Shown one piece after another: positions 53,461 to 60,934 of a DNA stretch of 64,000 bases. Below the pieces are notes generated by a model. It was not told where the DNA came from. It searched no databases and worked only from the letters and a program-made list of their open reading frames with translations. The DNA comes from UBA6168 sp041752395 (GTDB lineage: Bacteria > Bacteroidota > Bacteroidia > Chitinophagales > Saprospiraceae), in the NCBI GenBank assembly GCA_041752395.1, contig JBGSWN010000224.1:28575-92574 (forward strand), given 5' to 3'. Numbering within the stretch: position 1 is the stretch's first letter; each line of letters begins with the position of its first letter. A program made the translations under genes and the position numbers.

Positions 53461-54474
53461 ATGCAACGAAAAGCCTACCGCCTCAAGGCTGGCAACATCA
53501 ACAACCTGAAGCTCATCACCGAGGAACTCGCCGAACCCGGCCCTTCCGAAGTGACGCTGGAGGTAAAGGCCATCGGCCTCAATTTCGCCGATGTGTCGGT
53601 CATCATGGGGCTTTACAGCGCCACACCGAAGGGTCAATTCACGCCTGGACTGGAGGTTTCGGGCGTGGTGGTGAAGACTGGCAAGGAGGTCAAAAACGTA
53701 AAAGTAGGCGACCGGGTGATGGCTGTCAGCCGCTTCGGCGGTTATTCCACCCACCTGAACATGGGCGAGCAGTACGCCATGCCCATCCCCGACGACTGGT
53801 CGTTTGAGGAGGGGGCGGCCTACCTCGTACAGGCGCTCACGGCCTACTACGCACTGCGCCCGCTCGGCAACCTGCAAGCTGGCCAGACCGTCCTCATCCA
53901 CAGTGCTGCGGGCGGTACGGGCATCTTTGCCAACCGGCTGGCGAAGAAAATGGGCGCCATCACCATTGGCACGGTGGGAAGTTCGGCCAAGCTAGATATG
54001 CTCCGCCAAGAGGGCGTGGACTTCCCCATTGTACGGGACGAGCATTTTTTCAAAAACCTTGATAAAATACTGAAAGACAGGGAGTTGAACCTGATTCTGG
54101 AAACGAACAACGGCAAAATGCTGATGGAAGATTTCAAGCGCTTGTCGCCAATGGGCCGTAGCATTGTGTACAGCGCCGCCGATTTCATCACCCACGGCAA
54201 CCGCCCAAACCTCCTGAAAATCATCTGGAAGTTCCTGCGCCGCCCACTTATCGACCCGCTGAAACTAACCGACGGCAACCGCGGCATGTTGGGCTTCAAC
54301 TTGATTTATTTGTACGAAAAATCACACCTGCTCCACCAGTACGTGCAAGAGATTAAGGCACTGAATATTGGCAAACCAAGGGTCGGCCACGTGCTGACTT
54401 TTGAAAACCTGCCCGATGCGGTGCGACTGCTCCAGTCTGGCAAAACAATGGGGAAGGTTGTTGTAAAAATCTAA
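53461..54474 (+). CDS. VAT1-like quinone/zinc-independent oxidoreductase
   Basis: 337 residues from ATG 53461 (an upstream in-frame start at 53314 lies inside the opposite gene). It is a medium-chain dehydrogenase/reductase with GroES-like domain (about 20-110) and Rossmann fold (LIHSAAGGTGIFANRLAKKMG). No structural zinc cysteines are present. The C-terminal segment (LLKIIWKFLRRPLIDPLKL) resembles the VAT-1 branch. It probably reduces quinones or enals with NADPH. It starts a three-gene unit. Confidence 0.88.
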   Translation: MQRKAYRLKAGNINNLKLITEELAEPGPSEVTLEVKAIGLNFADVSVIMGLYSATPKGQFTPGLEVSGVVVKTGKEVKNVKVGDRVMAVSRFGGYSTHLNMGEQYAMPIPDDWSFEEGAAYLVQALTAYYALRPLGNLQAGQTVLIHSAAGGTGIFANRLAKKMGAITIGTVGSSAKLDMLRQEGVDFPIVRDEHFFKNLDKILKDRELNLILETNNGKMLMEDFKRLSPMGRSIVYSAADFITHGNRPNLLKIIWKFLRRPLIDPLKLTDGNRGMLGFNLIYLYEKSHLLHQYVQEIKALNIGKPRVGHVLTFENLPDAVRLLQSGKTMGKVVVKI

Positions 54475-54480
54475 TAATCA

Positions 54481-54729
54481 ATGAACTACAAAACGATTTT
54501 CGTAGATGCAGCTACATCCAAGCTTAAAGCCACTTTCGGAATGTCCATCGAAGAAGCGAATGGCGACCAACTAGCTCGTGATGTACAGGCAACTATTTTG
54601 GAAAATGATTTAGCCGGATTCGAACTCCTCAGTTCAACGCCCGTAACATCCTCCAAAGTTTATTCCAGCACCTATCCGTACGCAATCACAACTGGCGTAA
54701 TTTTGATTTTTAAACAAAAGAATCCATGA
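54481..54729 (+). CDS. Small hypothetical protein in the reductase-GNAT unit
   Basis: 82 residues, cytoplasmic, mixed alpha/beta, with no known domain. It starts 6 bp after the reductase stop, and its stop overlaps the next start (ATGA at 54726-54729), which supports a real gene translated in a coupled unit. Function unknown. Confidence 0.72.
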   Translation: MNYKTIFVDAATSKLKATFGMSIEEANGDQLARDVQATILENDLAGFELLSSTPVTSSKVYSSTYPYAITTGVILIFKQKNP

Positions 54730-55172
54730 TTTCCTTTCGCTGCAAACCCTTCTACGAGCTAACTGCCCCACAGCTTTACAGCATCATGGCATTGCGCCAA
54801 GAGGTCTTCGTCGTGGAGCAAAACTGTGCCTACCTCGATGCCGACGGCAAGGACCTCAAGGGCTATCACCTCACGGGTTACGACGATGACGGTAAGCTCG
54901 TGGCCTATGCCCGGCTGTTACCGAAGGGCGTTTCTTATGAAAATTTTGTGTCCATTGGAAGGATTGCCACCTCGTCCTCCATCCGTGGAACGGGCGCTGG
55001 GCAGCAATTAATGAGGGAATGTTTGAGCAGCATGGATTCGATGTTTCCGGGTGAAAGCATCAAAATAGGTGGACAGAGTTATTTGCGTAATTTTTACGAA
55101 AGCTTCGGCTTCGTCGTCAGTGGCGATGAATATTTGGAGGACGATATTCCGCATTTGCCGATGGTTCGTTGA
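54726..55172 (+). CDS. ElaA-family GNAT acetyltransferase
   Basis: 148 residues. The N-terminal FYELTAPQLYSIMALRQEVFVVEQNC and the acetyl-CoA loop IGRIATSSSIRGTGAGQQLM (R/QxxGxG/A-like) fit the ElaA branch of GNAT. The C-terminal SYLRNFYESFGFVVSGDEY is characteristic. It probably acetylates a small molecule or protein N-terminus. Translationally coupled to the upstream small gene. The stop TGA overlaps the start of a heptamer repeat. Confidence 0.9.
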   Translation: MISFRCKPFYELTAPQLYSIMALRQEVFVVEQNCAYLDADGKDLKGYHLTGYDDDGKLVAYARLLPKGVSYENFVSIGRIATSSSIRGTGAGQQLMRECLSSMDSMFPGESIKIGGQSYLRNFYESFGFVVSGDEYLEDDIPHLPMVR

Positions 55173-55272
55173 TTTACGATTTTGGATTTACGAATTACGA
55201 TTGGGTGCTCCAATACTGGCAAGCTAGGTAGGGTACCCCAATCGTAAATCGTCAGTCGCCAATCGTCAATCC
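55171..55272. repeat. Inverted heptamer pair between elaA-like and mobA genes
   Basis: Left 55171-55205: GATTTAC, GATTTTG, GATTTAC, GAATTAC, GATTGGG; right 55238-55272: CCAATCG, TAAATCG, TCAGTCG, CCAATCG, TCAATCC. The left arm starts inside the TGA stop of the GNAT gene and the right arm contains the mobA stop (55266-55268). Confidence 0.85.
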
Positions 55273-56420
55273 AAAACCCCCAACTTCTTCAGCACCACAT
55301 CCACCTCGTCCGGGGTGTTCACATTCATCAATACATCAGGATTCGGCGCGTCAAGCACTTGCACAGGCGAGTTGATTAGCACCTTGCGGGGGCAGGAGTA
55401 CCCTTGTGCGAGAAATTGCAGCAAAATCGGGTAGCTCTTTGGTTCCCAAATGGCCACCAATGGCTCCGGGAAACCACTCTCCGGGCTGCGATAGGCCGTG
55501 GCGATAGCCGATGGATTTCGGTTTTCCACCAAATAACGAATCGCAGCCTCATCCAGCAGCGGCAGGTCACAAGCCACCACCAACCAAGCACTGTCCGGCT
55601 GTTGCCGAAAGGCGGAAAGGATGGCACCCATCGGGCCGAGGCCGAGAAAAGTATCGGGCATTACGTCGTGGGTGTACACCAATTCGCCCGCCTGCTCAGG
55701 GCGGCAGGAGACCTTTGTTTTTTGACAAAATTTATCCAAAATATCAATCATCACATCCCGCTGCGGCTTATCGTGGTATTGCAAAACGCTCTTGTCCGTA
55801 CCCATACGGCGGCTCTTTCCGCCCACCAGCACGAGGCCGTTCAGTGGCGGGAGGGCGTCGGTCAGTTTTTTTTCAAAAAAGGCTTTAATCTTCTGAAAAT
55901 CAGCGAGTTGCAGTACAGGTATTTTATCAAAACCAGCCAAATTTTCTTTCAAAAAATCGAACGGCTGCACGGCGGAGTCGGTGAGTAAAATCAGCTGCAC
56001 ATCCGTCAAGCGGTCCAGTTTGCGCAGCAAGGAATCCTTCTTTTTTGGGTCAATGACCACCACCTGCTTTTGGGCGGTGAAATGGTTGCCGTTCACCAGC
56101 ACAAGGTCCATTTCATTGAACATCGGGCGGAACTGCCACTGCGTCGGCTTCCCCATGAAATCGAGGCGGTTGTACTCGATTTTATCGGTGAAAGTGATTG
56201 CGGATTGCGGATTTTCGATTGCGGAGTCGGAATTGTCAGCAGCTTGGTGGTCAGCGTCCACGTAGGCGAGCTTGTATTTTGGTAAAAAAGCGGCGTTCAA
56301 TTGACTCGCCAACTGCTTGATTTCACCGCAATTCGTGCCAAGAATGGCCCACTCGTTCCGGCCAAAATGACCCAGTGAGGGCCTTGCAATATCGTCGTGC
56401 TTTTTGTGCTTCATTTCCAT
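55266..56420 (-). CDS. mobA: MobA-like nucleotidyltransferase with degenerate MobB-like N-terminus
   Basis: 384 residues from ATG 56420 (a second ATG is two codons later). The C-terminal half (about 195-384) is a MobA-type domain: LNGLVLVGGKSRRMGTDKS (GTP/Mg loop), GPMGAILSAF, VVACDLPLLDEAAI. It attaches GMP to molybdopterin. The N-terminal half resembles MobB but its P-loop region reads AILGTNCGEIKQLASQL and lacks GKT/S, so nucleotide hydrolysis there is doubtful. A 35-bp heptamer insert (56196-56230) encodes DSAIENPQSAIT. The gene follows moaC and ends in another repeat. Confidence 0.82.
   Translation of the reverse strand: MEMKHKKHDDIARPSLGHFGRNEWAILGTNCGEIKQLASQLNAAFLPKYKLAYVDADHQAADNSDSAIENPQSAITFTDKIEYNRLDFMGKPTQWQFRPMFNEMDLVLVNGNHFTAQKQVVVIDPKKKDSLLRKLDRLTDVQLILLTDSAVQPFDFLKENLAGFDKIPVLQLADFQKIKAFFEKKLTDALPPLNGLVLVGGKSRRMGTDKSVLQYHDKPQRDVMIDILDKFCQKTKVSCRPEQAGELVYTHDVMPDTFLGLGPMGAILSAFRQQPDSAWLVVACDLPLLDEAAIRYLVENRNPSAIATAYRSPESGFPEPLVAIWEPKSYPILLQFLAQGYSCPRKVLINSPVQVLDAPNPDVLMNVNTPDEVDVVLKKLGVLD
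56196..56230. repeat. Heptamer repeat inserted in mobA
   Basis: GATTGCG, GATTGCG, GATTTTC, GATTGCG, GAGTCGG. On the minus strand it encodes DSAIENPQSAIT. Nearly identical to the repeat after the barrel gene at 44915. Confidence 0.85.
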
Positions 56421-56518
56421 AGTTGATGAAGGTTGATAAGAGTTTATAAAATGTTGATAAATGGCGTTGTCATGCGAGCAATCAACCTCATCAACTTTTA
56501 TCAACCCTGATCAACCTC
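56421..56518. repeat. Inverted ATCAAC-type repeats between moaC and mobA
   Basis: Left part has TTGATGAAGGTTGATAAG; right part has ATCAACCTC, ATCAACTTTT, ATCAACCCTG, ATCAACCTC. Period is about 9-10 rather than 7. The moaC stop lies in the right part. Confidence 0.6.
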
Positions 56519-56990
56519 TTTTAAAATCCTTTTTACCACCCGTCTTTTCCACCAGCATCGTATCCCGAATAACGATATTGTGCGACATGGCCTTGCACAT
56601 ATCATAAATGGTAAGTGCCGCAATGGTGACCCCAGTGAGCGCCTCCATTTCCACACCAGTTTTGCCCGTCAGGCTGGCTTCGCATTCGATGACGACTTCC
56701 CGCTGCTCGTTCAAGGCGATACGCACTTGGCAATTTTCCAGCCCCAGCGGGTGGCAAAGTGGAATGAGTTCGCCCGTGCGCTTGGCAGCCATTACCCCAG
56801 CGATGATGGCAGTCTGGAACACAGGGCCTTTCTTCGTGTGGATGTCGTCGTTGGCAAAGTGCTGCAAAATCGCCTCGTCCAGCAGCACGATACTTCGGGC
56901 TTTGGCTGTGCGGCGGGTGGAAGGTTTGTCCCCGACGTCCACCATGGAAGGGTTGCCAGCGGCATCGAGATGGGTGAAATTTTTTGACAT
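56511..56990 (-). CDS. moaC: Cyclic pyranopterin monophosphate synthase accessory protein MoaC
   Basis: 159 residues from ATG 56990, the usual length. Motifs: MVDVGDKPSTRRTAKA, LIPLCHPLGLENCQV, and GKTGVEMEALTGVTIAAL followed by YDMCKA. It converts the MoaA product to cyclic pyranopterin monophosphate in molybdenum cofactor synthesis. It forms a same-strand pair with mobA, 90 bp apart; moaA, moaD and moaE are not in the window. The stop TGA lies in the inverted repeat at 56421-56518. Confidence 0.95.
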   Translation of the reverse strand: MSKNFTHLDAAGNPSMVDVGDKPSTRRTAKARSIVLLDEAILQHFANDDIHTKKGPVFQTAIIAGVMAAKRTGELIPLCHPLGLENCQVRIALNEQREVVIECEASLTGKTGVEMEALTGVTIAALTIYDMCKAMSHNIVIRDTMLVEKTGGKKDFKRG

Positions 56991-57115
56991 AAAAACTGGC
57001 GAATTTGGGTCGCTGCGCAAAGTTAGCAACAGTTTTGGCGGCAATTATGCCAAAAATCACGTGAAATACAAGTATTTAACCACAAACCATGCGCTCATTG
57101 CGCCCCGTTTTTCCC

Positions 57116-57123
57116 TATTTTTG
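57116..57123 (+). promoter_or_regulatory. Possible -7 box upstream of purQ
   Basis: TATTTTTG fits TAnnTTTG, 106 bp before the purQ start. Only the -7 element is supported. Confidence 0.25.
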
Positions 57124-57139
57124 CGCCTCGAAAAAGACG

Positions 57140-57214
57140 TTGGACAGGAGACTTTAGACATTAGACAGGCCATTTCGGAAAGCATCTATTGTCTGATGTC
57201 TATCATCTAAGGTC
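57140..57214. repeat. Inverted heptamer blocks in the purQ leader
   Basis: Left: TTGGACA, GGAGACT, TTAGACA, TTAGACA; right: TATTGTC, TGATGTC, TATCATC, TAAGGTC. The arms are partly complementary and end 14 bp before the ATG. Confidence 0.7.
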
Positions 57215-57228
57215 TTAAAAAGCCCAGC

Positions 57229-57930
57229 ATGAAATTTGGCGTTGTAGTTTTTCCCGGCTCGAACTGTGACCACGATGTGCTACACGTGCTAGGCAATGTG
57301 ATGCAACAGGAAGTGGTGGCGCTCTGGCACAAGGACAGCCAACTGCCCGCCGACCTCGATTGCGTGATACTGCCGGGTGGGTTTTCCTACGGCGACTACC
57401 TGCGCTGCGGCGCCATTGCCCGTTTTTCGCCACTGATGGAATCGGTGATTGCCTTCGCAAACAACGGCGGCTACGTATTCGGCATCTGCAACGGTTTCCA
57501 GATACTCTGCGAAGCTGGCCTGCTTCCAGGCATTTTGCTCCGCAATGAGCGCCAAAGGTTCATTTGCAAAAATATTTGGCTGCGCCCAACGACCCGCAAT
57601 TCGGCCATCACTTCCCGCATTGATTCGCAAGCAGTTTTGAAAATCCCGATTGCCCACGCCGATGGGCGCTACTACGCCGATGATGCCACCCTTGCCGAAT
57701 TGGAGGCCAACGACCAAATCCTATTTAAATACTGTACGCCTTCGGGCGACATCACGCAGGAAGCCAATCCCAACGGGGCACTTCGCAATATCGCTGGCAT
57801 CTGCAACCAGGGCAGGTATGTGTTTGGAATGATGCCTCACCCGGAGCGGGCTTCGGAGGCGATACTCGGAAACGAAGATGGAAGAATACTTTTTGACTCG
57901 CTGGTGCAAGCCATCGAGGTGGCGATTTGA
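57229..57930 (+). CDS. purQ: Phosphoribosylformylglycinamidine synthase subunit PurQ
   Basis: 233 residues of the class I glutamine amidotransferase family. The start MKFGVVVFPGSNCDHDVLH and GGFSYGDYLRCGAIARFSP, the nucleophile in FGICNGFQILCE, and HPERASEAIL with the catalytic His/Glu are all present. It supplies ammonia to PurL in purine synthesis, with PurS as a third subunit. It is standalone here, unlike the long fused PurL common in Bacteroidales. Confidence 0.95.
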   Translation: MKFGVVVFPGSNCDHDVLHVLGNVMQQEVVALWHKDSQLPADLDCVILPGGFSYGDYLRCGAIARFSPLMESVIAFANNGGYVFGICNGFQILCEAGLLPGILLRNERQRFICKNIWLRPTTRNSAITSRIDSQAVLKIPIAHADGRYYADDATLAELEANDQILFKYCTPSGDITQEANPNGALRNIAGICNQGRYVFGMMPHPERASEAILGNEDGRILFDSLVQAIEVAI

Positions 57931-58122
57931 TATTAGTTTTGAATAAAATTTGTTGGTAAATCCAACTTTACTGTAATTTTGAGAAAATTTACAATCTGTT
58001 CAGCGCTTTTGGCCTGAACTTGGCTAACGAACGAATCTACAAAAATTACCATTCAAATTGTGATCGCGAACGATTTACACTGACTGATTTTTTACTGACA
58101 ACAACTTAAACGTAACTGAAAC

Positions 58123-59661
58123 ATGAAGTCGAAACTTGTACTTTGGGGCAGCAACGCCCAGGACGAAAAATGCTTGATTGCCGTTTCATTGAGAGCAGCA
58201 GACAACAAAATTGACATCTGGACTTTCCCAGAAGCAACAGCCACTGAAGACTTTTACCAGCAAATGATGAAGGACTGGCGCGACGGCGAAGGCATGGAAC
58301 TGCCCGATCCGAAGACCCATCTCGAACGGGACCTCTCCATCACCGAAAGCCTCCTGCCCGACGACCTGAAGGTAGAGCGCACCGATGTGGTGCTGCGGGC
58401 ACAAACTGAGTGGCAGTTCGTGGTACTATCCTCGAAGCTGCACCAAGCCTACGAAACCCAACTTGCCGAATTGAAAGAGCGGGTGGGCAAACTCGAAGGA
58501 TTCGACCAACCAACTTGGGACAACCTCAAGGAGTTTTGGGACAAAGTACAAGAACAGGTACGGGAGCGGAACCTTTTCCGTGACCATGCTGACCGCCTGC
58601 GGGCGCATACCAACGAGCTTTTTGGCCAAATGAAAACCATGCGCTCGAAATTGGACGAGGAGTTTGAAAACCTGTCAAAAGATGCGCACGATAAGTTCTT
58701 CGCCGCATTGGCCGAAGTGGAGCGCAAAATGGAAAGCGGCGCACGGGTGCCTGTCATTTTCGATGAACTGAAAAGACTGCAGAGCATGTTCCGGGAGTCA
58801 AAAACCCTGACCCGGGAGCACCGCAACAAGATTTGGGAAAAACTCGACGGCACTTTTAAAGCCGTGAAGGAGAAACGTTTTGGCTCAAAACCGGGCGGTG
58901 GCGGTGATGGTGGCGGCTCTATGCTCCAGGGAACGCAACGCCGCTACGACGGCCTACTTTCTGCCATTGACAAAATGGAGCAGTCCATCCGTCGAGACCG
59001 CAACGACCTTGATTTTCAGAACCATAAAATCAACACGACCGAGGGGCAGTTGGAAGCACAGCTCCGTCAGGCGAAGTTGAAGATGATCGAAGAGCGTGTC
59101 AACTCCAAGCAGGAAAAGCTCAACGAGATGAACGCCACCAAGATTGACTTGGAAAAGCGCCTTAATTCCTTGAAGGAAAAAGAAGCCCGCCGTGCGGCGC
59201 AAGATGCCGCCAAGGAAAAAATTGTGGTCGAAATGAAGGCTGCCGCCGAAGCTCGTGAAGATGTGGCTGAAAAATTGGACAAGGCCGCTGAGGAAATCAG
59301 CACAGCCAAGACCAAAGCTGCACCAAAGGCGGAAGCACCCAAGCAAGCTGAATCCATTTTGGGCGCTGTAGGTACCATGATGGGCGAATCTTTTGAAGAC
59401 ATCGTTGATACTGTGAAGGCAGTAGCCTCCGTCATTAGCGACAAAATCGAAGATGCCATCGAGGAAATGAAGGAGAACGTACACGAAGCCACCGCACCAG
59501 AAGCGGCAGAAACAGAAGCACCTGTTGCTGAAACTCCAGCGGAGGCTCCAGCCGCAGAACCTGCCGCTGAGACAACCGCAGAAGTAGAAGCAATAACAGA
59601 ACCTATTGCCGAAGCACCAGCGGAAACTGCTGCACCAGCAAAATCCGACGAGGAAGAATAA
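58123..59661 (+). CDS. Coiled-coil protein with acidic Ala/Pro/Glu-rich C-terminal tail
   Basis: 512 residues. The N-terminal 100 (MKSKLVLWGSNAQDEKCL, IDIWTFPEATATEDFYQ) form a small mixed domain with no known match. About 100-400 is long alpha-helical coiled coil, with a GGGGDGGGS break near residue 260; 415-455 is amphipathic (DIVDTVKAVASVISDKIEDAI). The last 55 residues are low-complexity acidic Ala/Pro/Glu. It has no signal or membrane segment, so a cytoplasmic structural or scaffold role is inferred. A terminator follows. Confidence 0.78.
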   Translation: MKSKLVLWGSNAQDEKCLIAVSLRAADNKIDIWTFPEATATEDFYQQMMKDWRDGEGMELPDPKTHLERDLSITESLLPDDLKVERTDVVLRAQTEWQFVVLSSKLHQAYETQLAELKERVGKLEGFDQPTWDNLKEFWDKVQEQVRERNLFRDHADRLRAHTNELFGQMKTMRSKLDEEFENLSKDAHDKFFAALAEVERKMESGARVPVIFDELKRLQSMFRESKTLTREHRNKIWEKLDGTFKAVKEKRFGSKPGGGGDGGGSMLQGTQRRYDGLLSAIDKMEQSIRRDRNDLDFQNHKINTTEGQLEAQLRQAKLKMIEERVNSKQEKLNEMNATKIDLEKRLNSLKEKEARRAAQDAAKEKIVVEMKAAAEAREDVAEKLDKAAEEISTAKTKAAPKAEAPKQAESILGAVGTMMGESFEDIVDTVKAVASVISDKIEDAIEEMKENVHEATAPEAAETEAPVAETPAEAPAAEPAAETTAEVEAITEPIAEAPAETAAPAKSDEEE

Positions 59662-59687
59662 GCCCTTATCAAGGCTTTTTCGATAAA

Positions 59688-59727
59688 ACAAAAAAGCCCT
59701 GTGCCAAGTGCACGGGGCTTTTTTTGT
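59688..59727 (+). terminator. Terminator after coiled-coil gene
   Basis: Stem AAAAAGCCCTGTGC / GCACGGGGCTTTTT with a short loop and T-run, 30 bp after the stop and before the convergent polyprenyl synthase. Confidence 0.88.
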
Positions 59728-59760
59728 ATCGTCAAGCGCCAGTTTGGCGACCTGTGAAAA

Positions 59761-60732
59761 TCACTTTTTCCGCATGGTCACATACACCACCAACTCCCGC
59801 ATCGCAGTCCTGGCAGGCGAGTCAGGCATTTTTTCGAGAATGTCAAAAGCTGCGGCGCTGTAGCGCTCCATCGCTGCTTTTGCATATTCCAAGCCGCCGC
59901 TTCCTTGCACAAAACTGATGACCTCCTTGACTTTTTCCGGCTTGTCGCTGTGGCGTTTGATGAGGTTGATGATGCGGCTTTTCTCACTGCGGGCCGCATT
60001 TTCGAGGGCATAAATCAGGGGCAGCGTCAGTTTTTTCTCTTGAATATCAATGCCGAGCGGCTTGCCAACATCGTCCGTTCCAAAGTCGAAAAGGTCGTCC
60101 TTGATTTGAAAAGCGATGCCGAGGTTTTCCCCGAACTTCCGCATTTGTTCAATTACTTCCTCGTCTTTGGTGGTGGAGGCTGCACCAACACTGCAAGCAG
60201 CCGCAATGAGCGAGGCGGTTTTCTGGCGGATTACTTCGTAATAAATTCCCTCCTTGATGTCGAGTCGGCGGGCCTTTTCGAGTTGGAGCAACTCGCCTTC
60301 GCTCATGGCCTTCACCGCTTCGGAGATGATTTCCAATAGGCGGAATTCCTTGTTTTTTAGCGCCAGCAAAAGCCCCTGCGCAAACAGGTAATCGCCCACA
60401 AGCACGGCTACTTTGTTTTTCCAGAGGGCATTGATGGAGAAAAAACCACGGCGTTCTTCGGATTCGTCCACCACATCGTCGTGAACGAGAGTGGCGGTGT
60501 GCAGCAGTTCCACCATCGAGGCGGCGGTGTAAGTCGCCTCGGTCACGCCGCCACAAATTTGGGCACTGAGGAAGACAAACATGGGCCGTACTTGCTTGCC
60601 CTTCCGCCGAACGATGTAGTACATGATGCGATCCAGCAGCGGCACGTGGCTGCGCATGGCTCCCCGGAAGTGCTGCTCGAAACGGTCGAGCTCCTTCTCG
60701 ATGGGCTTTTTTATCGTATCAATACTGGACAT
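59761..60732 (-). CDS. Polyprenyl diphosphate synthase
   Basis: 323 residues from ATG 60732; the longer frame from 60930 reads through a heptamer repeat and is not used. Aspartate-rich motifs are LVHDDVVDES and FQIKDDLFDF. It condenses IPP with allylic diphosphates; small residues before the first motif suggest a long-chain product (octaprenyl/heptaprenyl, menaquinone side chain), but a GGPP synthase feeding crtB is possible. It is convergent with the coiled-coil gene. Confidence 0.92.
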   Translation of the reverse strand: MSSIDTIKKPIEKELDRFEQHFRGAMRSHVPLLDRIMYYIVRRKGKQVRPMFVFLSAQICGGVTEATYTAASMVELLHTATLVHDDVVDESEERRGFFSINALWKNKVAVLVGDYLFAQGLLLALKNKEFRLLEIISEAVKAMSEGELLQLEKARRLDIKEGIYYEVIRQKTASLIAAACSVGAASTTKDEEVIEQMRKFGENLGIAFQIKDDLFDFGTDDVGKPLGIDIQEKKLTLPLIYALENAARSEKSRIINLIKRHSDKPEKVKEVISFVQGSGGLEYAKAAMERYSAAAFDILEKMPDSPARTAMRELVVYVTMRKK

Positions 60733-60737
60733 TTTTA

Positions 60738-60773
60738 GTTGGCAGTTGGACAGTTGGCAGTTGGCAGTCGGTG
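60738..60773. repeat. Heptamer repeat upstream of the polyprenyl synthase start
   Basis: GTTGGCA, GTTGGACA, GTTGGCA, GTTGGCA, GTCGGTG, starting 5 bp upstream of the start codon. It shares units with the repeats in the GHMP kinase and barrel genes. Confidence 0.7.
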
Positions 60774-60873
60774 ACTGCTTCCACAGCCTTGAGTACCAGT
60801 ACCGAACTAATAAACTATTTAACAGGAGGGCAAAAGTAGTCTGAAACTTTGACAATCCTGATTTGCACCAACG

Positions 60874-60915
60874 AAACAGCCCCGACTGGATTTGGATGCC
60901 AGTCGGGGCTGTTAT
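60874..60915 (-). terminator. Terminator after DUF5723 gene
   Basis: Stem AACAGCCCCGACTGG / CCAGTCGGGGCTGTT with a 9-nt loop, 20 bp after the stop. The T-run is weak. Confidence 0.7.
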
Positions 60916-60934
60916 TTTGTTGCTCCGCAAAACT

